NCBI RefSeq assembly: GCF_046115515.1
Contig: NZ_CP175953.1
Source: Gracilimonas sp017641085
Lineage (GTDB): Bacteria > Bacteroidota > Rhodothermia > Balneolales > Balneolaceae
Direction: 5' to 3' (one strand)
DNA: 64,000 nucleotides
In this document: one piece after another, positions 6,549-15,217 of the stretch
Layout of the letters: the number at the start of each line of letters is the position of its first letter
How positions within the stretch are numbered: position 1 is the first letter of the stretch
Translations under genes and position numbers: made by a program
The notes under the pieces: generated by a model
The model's input: the letters and a program-made list of their open reading frames with translations, nothing else
What the model was told of the DNA's origin: nothing
The model's database searches: none

Positions 6549-8888
6549 CTAATTACTATTTTCCGGCGAGGATGTCATTCCCAATTGCTCTTTCACCCGC
6601 TTGATGCCTTCCGTTGCTTTCAGCTTCCAGTCTTCTGTAACGTAGCGACGCACCATTAATACTGAACATGGGGCTCGGTCGGCGATGATGTCAGGAATGG
6701 TTCCAAACAATACATTTCGAATACCCCACTCATGAGAGGCGCCGATGATAATCAGGTCATCCTGATGTTCTTCCAGCTCTTCCAGAATACCACCGGTTAC
6801 GTCTGTGGACTCTTTAATGGTGAATACCACTTTATCAAAACCCTCCAGCAGTGGATTTACACGTTCCCGGAGTTCCTGCTCTTCTTCCTCAATATCGATG
6901 CCCGGCTTAACAAGTCGAAGCACCCGAAGTTCAGCATCAATAGCTTGGGCAATTCGGATACCTATTTCCATTCCAAGTCGGGCATGCAATCCACCGCCCC
7001 ATGGAACAACTACAGATTCAATATGCTCAAGTTCACGATCCTTAAGCACCGCGAGGTCAGCCTTCAGGTTTTTAATGATGGGTTGAATAGGGGTGTTATA
7101 AATCCGCCCGAGACTAAATCCACCCTGCCAACCCATAACCAGCATGTCGGCTTCCCGGTTTTCCGTTTCGTTGATCAGTCCTTTAAAAATATCGTGAGAA
7201 GCAGCCGAAGCAGAATCAAAGGTAGTGGAGGCAAGTACTTCCTTATTTCGGTAATCGAGGTTTTCAACTCTGGAGGCTTCACTTATTTTCTGGATACTTT
7301 CCCGAACCGGTTCCTGCTGCTGAATCATTCTTTCAACGGTTGAAATCGGGGTTTGAAAAGGAACCTTGAGCATGCTTAATCCCGTCACGGAACCACCCTC
7401 TTCTTTACCGGTGGCGATGAGTTGAGAGACTTTTAGTAAAGCCTGCTCGTGAATGGGATTTGCCAGTGCAGTAACAACTTTACGCCCTTGCTTGATATCA
7501 AGTGCACGAATAGCCGGCGCCCATTCTTCAAATTCAGAATCATGGCGTTCCGGAGCTTCGAGAAGAACTTTAATTCCTTTTTCTTTCCAGTTTTGTTTGA
7601 ATTGAGGAACCGCATGTTCGAACTCAACGCGAGAGCGTCCCCAAATCATGTACCAGGCCAAGCTCACCACAATAAGTACAACCACAGCAACCTGCGCAAA
7701 GGTGCCCGAAGAAACGATGATGGACAAACAGCCGATGGCAGCAAAAACCTGTAACCAGGGAGAGCCCGGCGTTCGGTAAGTGGGTTTGTACCAATCCGGA
7801 TTGGAAACCCGAAGTACCACGCAGCCGATATTGAGGGCGGCATAGCTGTATAGCTGAAGTACACTGGCAATCTTAGCCAGGTTTTCAAGGCTGTCGAGTA
7901 GTAGAAACAGCAGCGCCAGGATGCCTGTAAGCACGATGGCCCGATATGGAGTCAATAGTTTGTTGTGAATAGCGCTTAGCCAGTTCGGCACCATACGGTC
8001 GCGCGCCATGGCAAGGTTTATCCGCGATGAAGCCATAATGCTTGCATTGGCGGACGATAAGGTGGCCAATAGTCCGGCAATAATGATGGCGATGGCTCCG
8101 GGGTTTCCAAGGATAGTACGTGCCGCAGTGGTCAAAGGATCACGAACATCAGCTATGGTAGATTGCGGAAACATCCCGCCAATCACCAACACAATGATTA
8201 CATATAAAAGAGTAACCAGCGCCACAGATCCGATTAAGGCACGGGGCAGGTTTTTGGAGGGGTTTTTAATTTCTTCGGCTACGGCTGCAATTTTCACAAA
8301 TCCTAAAAAGGAAACGAAGACAAGAGCGGTGGTAGCAGAAATGGAATCAAAACCGAAGGGCATGAACGGATCGTAGTAGTCAGCCTCGATATGAAACAGC
8401 CCGAGAATGCTGAAGCCTCCAAGTATTACAAACAGGATGAGAACCACAACCACCTGTGTGCGGCCGGATTCTTTAGCGCCCACCACGTTCAGGATGGTAA
8501 GTAAAACACCGCCAATCACGGCTCCCCAAAAAGCAGAAAGTGGTAAGAACTGAGACATATACTCTCCCAGTCCATACAGGTAAAAGGCAATGGCAAAAGT
8601 AAGGCTCAGCCAAATTCCCACACCTGAAATCGCTCCGAAAGCCGGGCCTAAAGAACGGGACACGAAAAAATAATCGCCGCCCGACTTAGGCATTCCGGTG
8701 GCCAGTTCGGCAGCGCTGGAAGCCGTAATCATACAAACCAACCCTGCTGATAAGTAAGCGAAAATTGCGGCCGGACCGGACATCTCCAAAGCAATACCAG
8801 CCAGCAAGAAAATACCTGCGCCTATCATGGTACCTGCTCCGATGGTTAAGGCGTCCCAAAATCCGAGCTCACGTTTTAAATCTGCCAT
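6549..8888 (-). CDS. APC-family permease fused to two universal-stress domains
   Basis: 779 residues. The first about 430 form an amino acid/polyamine/organocation permease of about 12 membrane segments (GAGTMIGAGIFLL near 17, the usual start of TM1 in this superfamily). The rest is cytoplasmic with two UspA-like domains (about 440-605 and 615-755). The second keeps the nucleotide-binding style GAS...LFGT near its end. Transporters with C-terminal Usp modules are known; the Usp part is thought to sense ATP/ADP or stress. The substrate cannot be told from sequence. Monocistronic, convergent with the ErpA-like gene. Confidence 0.85.
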   Translation of the reverse strand: MADLKRELGFWDALTIGAGTMIGAGIFLLAGIALEMSGPAAIFAYLSAGLVCMITASSAAELATGMPKSGGDYFFVSRSLGPAFGAISGVGIWLSLTFAIAFYLYGLGEYMSQFLPLSAFWGAVIGGVLLTILNVVGAKESGRTQVVVVLILFVILGGFSILGLFHIEADYYDPFMPFGFDSISATTALVFVSFLGFVKIAAVAEEIKNPSKNLPRALIGSVALVTLLYVIIVLVIGGMFPQSTIADVRDPLTTAARTILGNPGAIAIIIAGLLATLSSANASIMASSRINLAMARDRMVPNWLSAIHNKLLTPYRAIVLTGILALLFLLLDSLENLAKIASVLQLYSYAALNIGCVVLRVSNPDWYKPTYRTPGSPWLQVFAAIGCLSIIVSSGTFAQVAVVVLIVVSLAWYMIWGRSRVEFEHAVPQFKQNWKEKGIKVLLEAPERHDSEFEEWAPAIRALDIKQGRKVVTALANPIHEQALLKVSQLIATGKEEGGSVTGLSMLKVPFQTPISTVERMIQQQEPVRESIQKISEASRVENLDYRNKEVLASTTFDSASAASHDIFKGLINETENREADMLVMGWQGGFSLGRIYNTPIQPIIKNLKADLAVLKDRELEHIESVVVPWGGGLHARLGMEIGIRIAQAIDAELRVLRLVKPGIDIEEEEQELRERVNPLLEGFDKVVFTIKESTDVTGGILEELEEHQDDLIIIGASHEWGIRNVLFGTIPDIIADRAPCSVLMVRRYVTEDWKLKATEGIKRVKEQLGMTSSPENSN

Positions 8889-8968
8889 AAAAAGTCTTAA
8901 CTAAGTTGAGGAGCTAAGCTACCATCTATTCGAGAGAAGTAAAATCCCAATCAGCCTGTTTTTTGGTT

Positions 8969-9346
8969 TTAATATGGGATAATCAGGTTGTTAGTTAAAA
9001 CTGAAAAATGCTTTTTATCGAGTGTAGCGATTGGCACACCCTGTTGTTCAGCTGTAGCTGCAATAATCGCATCCGGTATTTTAATTCCGTGGCTTTTGTG
9101 GTATTTGCGCCTCAGGAGCCCTGCTTTTCTGGCAATAGCCTCAGTTACATCAATTTTGTTTACAAAGGATAAAAATGAGCTCAATTCATTCATTTCAGCC
9201 TTAGTCTTCACTCCGGAGTATAATTCTGAAACAACAACTACTGATGTAGAAACAGGCTGATTCTTTTGGATAAAGTGTACTGCATCTTCATTTCCCTTCA
9301 GGAAATCAATAAAAATATTGGTATCAACGATCATCTTTGTCTGCAT
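8969..9346 (-). CDS. PIN-domain ribonuclease toxin, VapC-like
   Basis: PIN-domain endoribonuclease expected to cleave RNA when released from its antitoxin. Seen: the acidic active-site residues in VDTNIFIDFL, the Glu of SELYSGV, the Asp of IPDAIIAATA and the final Asp of TLDKKHF. 125 residues, normal length. The alternative start at 9334 (MIVDTNIF) is equally credible. The frame overlaps the upstream antitoxin gene by 23 bp (11 bp with the later start), as in translationally coupled toxin-antitoxin pairs. The target RNA is unknown. Confidence 0.9.
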   Translation of the reverse strand: MQTKMIVDTNIFIDFLKGNEDAVHFIQKNQPVSTSVVVVSELYSGVKTKAEMNELSSFLSFVNKIDVTEAIARKAGLLRRKYHKSHGIKIPDAIIAATAEQQGVPIATLDKKHFSVLTNNLIIPY

Positions 9347-9596
9347 CTAAGCGTTTCACTCGCCCTTCCCAGTCTTCTCTGAGTACATCAACCCGGGGAA
9401 TATCTTTCTTGTGTTTCCAAATACCGGCAAAATCCATGATCGATTCTCTCTCTTTTCCGGATTCCATTTTCTTTTTAGCGACATACTCATCAATAGCTTC
9501 CCGGATAATATTGCTCTGAGTTGTTTTGCGCTCACCGGAAAGCTGTTCGATAGCCTCTTTTTCTTTTTTGGTAAGATATATTTGTGTTCGAATCAT
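9324..9596 (-). CDS. Ribbon-helix-helix antitoxin of the PIN toxin
   Basis: 90 residues. The N-terminal 45 form a ribbon-helix-helix DNA-binding fold (RTQIYLTKKEKEAIEQLS then the helix TTQSNIIREAIDEYV). The C-terminal part is charged, probably unfolded until it wraps the toxin. It precedes and overlaps the toxin gene, and a perfect inverted repeat lies 17-40 bp upstream of its start, suiting autorepression. A CopG/RHH antitoxin with a PIN toxin is a standard VapBC-type combination. Confidence 0.88.
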   Translation of the reverse strand: MIRTQIYLTKKEKEAIEQLSGERKTTQSNIIREAIDEYVAKKKMESGKERESIMDFAGIWKHKKDIPRVDVLREDWEGRVKRLDADKDDR

Positions 9597-9612
9597 GAGT
9601 CTTTCTTTAAAT

Positions 9613-9636
9613 ATGATGTATGTAAATATACATCAT
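9613..9636 (-). promoter_or_regulatory. Palindromic operator of the toxin-antitoxin pair
   Basis: Perfect 9-bp inverted repeat (9613-9621 and 9628-9636, ATGATGTAT / ATACATCAT) with a 6-bp spacer, directly upstream of the antitoxin start at 9596. This is where an RHH antitoxin dimer pair would bind. No protein binding is shown by the sequence itself. Confidence 0.7.
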
Positions 9637-9663
9637 TTAGGTTGTTTGCTCAAAATTTCTGTA

Positions 9664-10908
9664 TCAGGGAATGTCGTCTTTTTTGGCAATCAGGCGTACA
9701 CCGCGCTTAAAGGTGATGTAGTGCCAGGTCCACTCAGCAAACACTCTTAATCGGTTTCGGAACCCAATGAGAAAGAAAATGTGGATGAGTCCCCACAGCA
9801 GCCAGGCAAAGAAGCCGCTGAATTTAAACCCACGTATATCCGCCACAGCCTTGGCACGGCCAATGGTTGCCATGGTCCCTTTATCCACATAGCGAAATGG
9901 AGTTCGGGTGGAAGAATTCTTTTTAATCAAATTTCCCAAATACTTGCCCTGCTGAAGGGCTACGGGTGCCAGGCCGGGAAGCGGCTTTCCTTTGTCGTCT
10001 TTAACATGAGCTGCATCACCGGCTACAAATATATTTGGAGATCCGGCAATGGAAAGATCCTGCTCTACCCTTGCCCTTCCGATCCGGTCTGTATCAACGC
10101 CGATATTCAGAATGAGAGGCGAAGCTTTTACCCCGGCTCCCCATATGATGTTTGGGGTTTCAATGAACTGTCCGTCCACTTTCACGCCATCTTTTTGCAC
10201 TTCTTGTACGGGAGTATTCAGCATCACTTCCACTCCCATATTCTCCAGGGTTTGCAGGCCCTTTTCCGGGAGCGGTTCATCAAACCCATTCAGGATACCA
10301 TCCGCAGCCTCTACCAGATATATCTTGGTTTCGTCCGGTTTAATATTCCGAAAGTCCCTCATCATACTACGTTTGGCAATTTCAGCTATAGAGCCTGCCA
10401 TTTCCACACCGGTTGGTCCGCCACCAATAACCACGTAGGTTAAAAAAGGTTTTCTCTTTTCAGGATCAATAATCTGTTCAGCTTTTTCGAGCGAGAGCAG
10501 AATGCGTTCCCGGATCTGAAGGGCATCAGAAAGAGATTTTAAGCCCGGAGCGTGTTGTTCCCAGTCTTCATTGCCGAAGTAGTTGTACTGTGCACCGGGA
10601 GCTAAAATCAGGTAATGAAAAGGGAGGCTGGATCCGTTCTTGAGATGAATACGATTGCTGGTTTTATCAACCTCGGTTACTTCACCCAGAATGACCTGTA
10701 CATTTTTTTGTTTGCTGAAAATAGCCCGAATGGGCATGGCAATATCTCCCGGAGAAAGAGCCGCTGTAGCAACCTGATATAGCAGAGGCTGAAACAGGTG
10801 GTGATTAGTCTTGTCAACAATGGTGACATTGAATGAAGTGCCTGCCAACTTTTTAGCAACCGAAATGCCGACGAAGCCCCCGCCTACTATTACTACGTTT
10901 TTACCCAT
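9664..10908 (-). CDS. ndh: Type II NADH:quinone oxidoreductase (NDH-2)
   Basis: Single-subunit, non-proton-pumping NADH dehydrogenase of the respiratory chain. The 414-residue product has the FAD motif GGGFVGIS near 8-15, the NADH motif GGGPTGVE near 166, the second FAD segment VAGDAAHV near 298, and a C-terminal hydrophobic stretch (FAWLLWGLIHIFFLIGF) that anchors it at the membrane. Length is typical. It lies 23 bp from the next upstream gene on the same strand, suggesting joint transcription with the membrane protein and hslO. Whether NADPH is also used is unknown. Confidence 0.9.
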   Translation of the reverse strand: MGKNVVIVGGGFVGISVAKKLAGTSFNVTIVDKTNHHLFQPLLYQVATAALSPGDIAMPIRAIFSKQKNVQVILGEVTEVDKTSNRIHLKNGSSLPFHYLILAPGAQYNYFGNEDWEQHAPGLKSLSDALQIRERILLSLEKAEQIIDPEKRKPFLTYVVIGGGPTGVEMAGSIAEIAKRSMMRDFRNIKPDETKIYLVEAADGILNGFDEPLPEKGLQTLENMGVEVMLNTPVQEVQKDGVKVDGQFIETPNIIWGAGVKASPLILNIGVDTDRIGRARVEQDLSIAGSPNIFVAGDAAHVKDDKGKPLPGLAPVALQQGKYLGNLIKKNSSTRTPFRYVDKGTMATIGRAKAVADIRGFKFSGFFAWLLWGLIHIFFLIGFRNRLRVFAEWTWHYITFKRGVRLIAKKDDIP

Positions 10909-10931
10909 ATTATGAAAAGTGAAGGTGGTTA

Positions 10932-11765
10932 TTATTTGATTCGTGGTCGTGAATCTTTCTCAACACTTTCTTCTTCATATTCATTTTCAGGAATGTCGAT
11001 TTGTCCTTTTTCCTCTTCCAGTTCCATCTCTTTAGATTGGATGGTAGATTTAAGATGCCGTTCAATTTTACCTAACAGTGTTTCTGACAATTCCTGCAGG
11101 TCTTTCTTTCGTTTCTTTTTACGGCTGTTAATGAACCGCGCATAAAACACGGAAGCAGTAAGAATAAGCAGTGATACAATGAGAGGAGGTGCGACTTCAT
11201 TGCCTGTTTGACCAAATATGGTACCTGCAAACAGCATAAATCCACCAAAGGCAACGGCAATTCCCGGGAGATATAGTTTGTTGAGGGTTTTCAGACTTTG
11301 GGAAACCGTTACTTTTGTATTTCCATCAATTTGTTCAAACTCAATTTCCGGAGAGTTAGCAGAGGCAATGAATTTCGAGGGCCCTACAGGCTTGGCTTTC
11401 CAAATGTACTTATTTCTTCGCCGGGTCACCTTGCCTAAGGTATTAAAGTGATACTCTGCCTGACCTTTTAACTCATCGAAAAGCTCCTTGTCTACCGTGC
11501 CTCTGGCATATCCTACAACCGAAGTACTGTTAAAATCATGGTTGTCGATTACCATCGGTTCCTGAACCGGGATTCCGCCCAGTTCCATATAAGCTTCGTA
11601 TGCAAACGTGCGGGGTATTCCTATCTCGTCGGTGATCTCATACAAAGATTGGATTTCCTCGTTGGTGTCAGTGGTTTTTCCGGGAGAGCTTTGTTCTCCA
11701 TACTTCTGTAAAAGGGTGGCTTTTTGGACAATTTGCCGGATTTCGTCGTCGGAGAGCTTTCCCAT
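10932..11765 (-). CDS. Membrane protein of unknown function
   Basis: 277 residues. Not recognised. The N-terminal about 60 residues are helical and soluble (MGKLSDDEIRQIVQKA). Two adjacent membrane segments follow near 168-187 and 193-212, after which the tail is strongly charged and probably coiled-coil, ending in an acidic stretch. The two membrane helices would form a hairpin leaving both ends in the cytoplasm. It sits 13 bp after hslO and 23 bp before ndh on the same strand. No function should be inferred beyond a possible link to redox stress through these neighbours. Confidence 0.65.
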   Translation of the reverse strand: MGKLSDDEIRQIVQKATLLQKYGEQSSPGKTTDTNEEIQSLYEITDEIGIPRTFAYEAYMELGGIPVQEPMVIDNHDFNSTSVVGYARGTVDKELFDELKGQAEYHFNTLGKVTRRRNKYIWKAKPVGPSKFIASANSPEIEFEQIDGNTKVTVSQSLKTLNKLYLPGIAVAFGGFMLFAGTIFGQTGNEVAPPLIVSLLILTASVFYARFINSRKKKRKKDLQELSETLLGKIERHLKSTIQSKEMELEEEKGQIDIPENEYEEESVEKDSRPRIK

Positions 11766-11778
11766 AAGATCAGATTAT

Positions 11779-12681
11779 TTAGTTCATTTTAGCCTGAGCA
11801 TCCATCACAATTTTCTCAATCTCTTCTTTCGAAATAAACTCTCTATTGTTGCAATACTGGCAAACCATTTCCTGCCCTTCTCCGTCCATTTCTTTCAGGT
11901 CTTCGTAATTCAGCATAGCCAGGGCATTCAAAAAACGCTTGCGGGAACAGCGACAGAAAAAGTCCACCGGCTGGCGGTTCAGCTCTTTTGCTTTCAGCGG
12001 TGATACAGCCTTATTCATGATTTCATCGATATACTGATCATCGGCCAGCAGTTCGTCGATGGGCGGGAATGAACCCAATCGCTCCTGAAGCATATCAATT
12101 TGACCATCAGGGGCGCCGGGCAGTCGCTGTATCATCAGTCCGCCTGCTTCGGTAACGTTACCATCTTCATCAATGCCCACATCAGTAAGCAGTGCGGAAG
12201 GAATTTGCTCGGATTGCGCCAGGTAATGAGCTACATCACTATTCACATCTCCTTTGATAAGCTCAATGGTACTTGTTTTAGGTTCGGCTTCGTTGTAAAG
12301 CACCTTTGAAAAAGTCATGATGCCTAAGCCGATGCCATCACCAAGTTCTGTTTCCGGATTGGAATAATCCAGCTCAGCGACCGGGTTTTTAACATAACCA
12401 CGGATCTCGCCCACTGAATTTGCCTCAGCAACTATAAACCCAATCGGGCCGTCTCCATCCATGCGCATCCGGATGCGCTCTTCCCCTTTAAGTTCAGAGG
12501 CCAGGAGCATGGTAGCTGTTAGCGCTCTCCCTAAGATGACGGTATTTAGTAATGAAAGCTGGTGATTATCTCGTGCCGTTTTTACGACTTCAGTGGTTTT
12601 TACGACAGATATTTTAAAATGACCGTCCGTTGTGATTCCCTTGATAAGGCGGTCTTTGAAATTAAATTCTTCGATGTTCAT
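11779..12681 (-). CDS. hslO: Redox-regulated holdase chaperone Hsp33
   Basis: Chaperone switched on by oxidative unfolding. The 300-residue product has the four zinc-binding cysteines of the C-terminal redox switch: CRC in DFFCRCSRKRF and CQYC in MVCQYCNNREF. The N-terminal part carries the usual Hsp33 core (LGRALTATMLLASELKG near 50). It appears to be the first gene of a leftward unit with a two-TM protein and ndh. Confidence 0.96.
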   Translation of the reverse strand: MNIEEFNFKDRLIKGITTDGHFKISVVKTTEVVKTARDNHQLSLLNTVILGRALTATMLLASELKGEERIRMRMDGDGPIGFIVAEANSVGEIRGYVKNPVAELDYSNPETELGDGIGLGIMTFSKVLYNEAEPKTSTIELIKGDVNSDVAHYLAQSEQIPSALLTDVGIDEDGNVTEAGGLMIQRLPGAPDGQIDMLQERLGSFPPIDELLADDQYIDEIMNKAVSPLKAKELNRQPVDFFCRCSRKRFLNALAMLNYEDLKEMDGEGQEMVCQYCNNREFISKEEIEKIVMDAQAKMN

Positions 12682-12836
12682 AGGAGTAATAAAAAATCTC
12701 TTTTATAGAAAAATGTATCCCCAAAGATACACAGAAAATTGCGTTTTATTTGGATGGAGGTGGGTAAAAAATATAGCCGGATGTGCGGTTGAGGATTGTG
12801 GAGCAATATTATTGAAAGTGCAAAGCCCTTTGCCGG

Positions 12837-12998
12837 CATTAACCCACCCCACAATCCCCGCCCGAGCGGGGAGGCTCGTTGGTTGGTTTATGAGTGAGGA
12901 AAAAGAATATACCCATTGGCAATAGCCTTAAATAAATCACAACTATCACCAACGAGTCTTCCTCTCCGCGGGAGAGGAAACAAAGGAGTGGGTCAATG
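12837..12998. repeat. MITE-like unit left of the DUF559 gene
   Basis: About 162 bp with inverted ends (12837-12850 against 12985-12998, CATTRACCCAC style) and an internal hairpin with ACC-rich arms. The right part (CCTCTCCGCGGGAGAGG then CAAAGGAGTGGG) is identical to the right part of the unit at 13470-13638. An AAAGAATATACCCAYTGGC core is shared as well. The homology continues for about 20 bp past the right inverted end. Confidence 0.7.
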
Positions 12999-13064
12999 CT
13001 CGTGAAGGCCTGAAAACTTGCCATTACCTTATTTTTTATAGTATTTAAAATAAAAGAGGGTACA

Positions 13065-13441
13065 ATGAAAAAGAGAATACCAATCATTCCATACAGGGAA
13101 GATCTTATAGCCAAAGCTCGCTGGCTTAGAAAAACTCGACTCCAGGCGAAATCGAAATCTATAAAGCAATTAAGAAAAAGAAACTGCTTGGTTATAAATT
13201 CCGGAGGCAGCGTCCAATCCATCGTTTCATCGTTGATTTCTTTTGCCGTGAACTCAGGTTAGCAATAGAGATTGATGGAAGAAGTCATGACTATAAAATT
13301 GAATATGATAAACAACGCCAGGAAATAATTGAGCAGTTGGGAGTGAGTTTTCTGCGGTTTAGTGAAACTGATGCTAAGCACTATACGGAGTCGGTAGTGA
13401 TGGAAATAGAAAGGTGGATACTGGAGCATGAGGGAGTCTAG
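13065..13441 (+). pseudogene. DUF559 endonuclease-domain gene, one frameshift
   Basis: Small PD-(D/E)XK-like (Vsr-related) DUF559 protein. The start ATG at 13065 gives MKKRIPIIPYREDLIAKARWLRK. After an A5 run at 13130-13134 the family sequence continues one frame over, from about 13133 (NSTPGEIEIYKAI) through FRRQRPI, VDFFC, AIEIDGRSHD and FLRF to the stop at 13439-13441. Restoring one A would give about 125 residues, the normal size. Either a real lesion or a homopolymer sequencing error. The gene is flanked on both sides by related MITE-like units. Such genes are usually called endonuclease domain-containing; their biological role is not established. Confidence 0.8.
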
Positions 13442-13469
13442 GGTATGAAATCATCATGTCCTTAGCTAA

Positions 13470-13638
13470 CATTGACCCGCCCCTCAATCCCCTCCCCGGA
13501 GGGGAAGCTCTTTAGTTGGTTGGGTTCTAAGTTAGTAAAAGAATATACCCACTGGCTAGTAGCATTGAAGAAGAGTCAACTATAACCCACTCCTTTGTTT
13601 CCTCTCCGCGGGAGAGGAAACAAAGGAGTGGGTCAATG
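13470..13638. repeat. MITE-like unit right of the DUF559 gene, with perfect 23-bp palindrome
   Basis: About 169 bp with inverted ends (CATTGACCC at 13470, GGTCAATG at 13631-13638). Its right half is a perfect inverted repeat: 23-bp arms at 13585-13607 and 13611-13633 around a 3-bp centre. It is a diverged direct copy of 12837-12998, so the DUF559 gene sits between two copies in the same orientation. Confidence 0.75.
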
Positions 13639-13682
13639 CCCGCGAAGGCCCCTAAAACTTAGCAGAACTCAAGAACTGAAAC

Positions 13683-13718
13683 AAAAAAAAGGGGTGCCTC
13701 AAACCGAAGCACCCCTTT
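13683..13718 (-). terminator. Intrinsic terminator of the dehydrogenase gene
   Basis: 9-bp GC-rich stem (13689-13697 with 13709-13717). On the minus strand it is followed by eight T residues. It lies 27 bp past the stop of the leucine-type dehydrogenase. Confidence 0.85.
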
Positions 13719-13744
13719 CACTCACTCAAAACTCAGCAGCTGAA

Positions 13745-14920
13745 TCAATCGATAAAGCGCTTGTAAACTTCACCCAGCCTCCCGGATACATTGGCCTTGG
13801 ATGAATATTTATTCTTGATATGCCCTATGGTTTTGATACGCTTTTCAGCCAGATCATTGGAAGCTACATTAGCAGGAATGCCATGGTCTTCCGAGTAATT
13901 CAGGATGTCGGTGATCGTGTTATAGATATTACCGGCATTTTGGAGGGCGCGCTCTTCGTTGTACCCTTCCAGTTCGCTGGCAATATTGATGAGTCCACCC
14001 GCATTAATCACGTAATCAGGAGCGTAGATAATGCCTTTGTCGAGCAGCTGCTGACCATGCTTGTCTTCATCATCCAACACGTTATTAGCTCCTCCGGCAA
14101 TGATATCACACTTAAACTGATCCATGGTGTCGTCATTGATCACACCGCCTAAAGCACAAGGAGTATAAATGTCCACATCCAACCCATAAATGTCATCAGG
14201 GTCAACAAGTTCACCCCCCACTTCCTCAGCAAGTTCTTTAGCTTTGTCTTCGTAAATATCGCAGATGTAGAGCTTGGCTCCTTCTTTAGCTGCATGACGT
14301 GCAAAATAGGAAGCTACATTTCCGGCACCCTGTAAGGCAATCTTCTTGCCCTCGAGTGAGTCGCTGCCGTAAGCTTTTTGAGCACAGGCTTTAACTCCCA
14401 TGTACACCCCATAAGCGGTCACCGGAGATGGGTTTCCACTTCCACCAAGTGCCTTGGGAATACCGGTTACATACTTCGTTTCAGAATAAATCCACTCCAT
14501 CTCACGCTCGGTCATTCCCACGTCTTCAGCGGTGATGTACCGTCCGCCAAGTCCATCCACGAACCGCCCAAAAGAGCGGAATAAAGCTTCGGTTTTCTCG
14601 GTATGAGGATCGCCGATGATCACAGCTTTTCCACCACCCAGGTTCAGTCCGGAAATAGCCGCTTTATACGACATACCGCGTGAGAGGCGCAGCACATCTT
14701 TGATGGCTGCTTCTTCGGATTCATAGTTCCACATACGGGTTCCGCCCAAAGCCGGGCCCAGCGTGGTATTGTGGATAGCGATGATAGCCTTCAGCCCAAC
14801 TTCAGGGTCAGAGCAAATGACCACCTGCTCATGTTCGTAGTTAGCAAGCTGATTAAAAAGGGAAAAATTCGGGTTTTCTTCAGTCAATTTCTTGGAGTTT
14901 TTAACAGGTGCGTCAATCAT
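13745..14920 (-). CDS. Glu/Leu/Phe/Val dehydrogenase, probably leucine dehydrogenase
   Basis: NAD+-dependent oxidative deamination of branched-chain amino acids to 2-oxoacids. The 391-residue product shows GPALGGTRMW near 54, the catalytic lysine segment GGGKAVI near 94, the acidic TAEDVGM near 130 and the nucleotide motif GAGNVASYFA near 200. This pattern is that of leucine/valine dehydrogenase rather than the hexameric glutamate enzymes. The N-terminus is about 25 residues longer than in many leucine dehydrogenases. Monocistronic, with its own terminator and divergent from recJ. The substrate call is by family resemblance only. Confidence 0.85.
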   Translation of the reverse strand: MIDAPVKNSKKLTEENPNFSLFNQLANYEHEQVVICSDPEVGLKAIIAIHNTTLGPALGGTRMWNYESEEAAIKDVLRLSRGMSYKAAISGLNLGGGKAVIIGDPHTEKTEALFRSFGRFVDGLGGRYITAEDVGMTEREMEWIYSETKYVTGIPKALGGSGNPSPVTAYGVYMGVKACAQKAYGSDSLEGKKIALQGAGNVASYFARHAAKEGAKLYICDIYEDKAKELAEEVGGELVDPDDIYGLDVDIYTPCALGGVINDDTMDQFKCDIIAGGANNVLDDEDKHGQQLLDKGIIYAPDYVINAGGLINIASELEGYNEERALQNAGNIYNTITDILNYSEDHGIPANVASNDLAEKRIKTIGHIKNKYSSKANVSGRLGEVYKRFID

Positions 14921-15217
14921 TTTAACTTGGGTAAATTATACAGATGGTCCGTTATGGAACCGCTTCCAAAGTTCGGGATTTATTTGACGGTTCTCAACCA
15001 AATAAATTGGCTCAATCATAAATACTTGTAATTATTTTTTGGGGAGTTGGGGCGAATTTGAACGATCAGAGAGGTTTAGATTTTTTATGTAAACAAAGAT
15101 GCTGATTTTCTCTTGTTTAATAGTATTTTATATAGGTAATAAGAACGCGATTTGCGTTGGCGTCCCGGCCTGACCGCCGATCTGCCTTTATGTATAAAAA
15201 TAAAGCACAAAACAATC
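14921..15217. other. Divergent intergenic region, dehydrogenase / recJ
   Basis: 297 bp that must hold both promoters. It is AT-rich near 15080-15140. I see an imperfect inverted GAACCG...CGGTTC pair at about 14957-14998 but no convincing TAnnTTTG or sigma70 element, and no RNA gene. Confidence 0.4.

Noticed and set aside
12837..13638. Considered as a classical insertion sequence
   Set aside because: No DDE or HUH transposase; the gene inside is DUF559, and no target-site duplication could be identified by eye.
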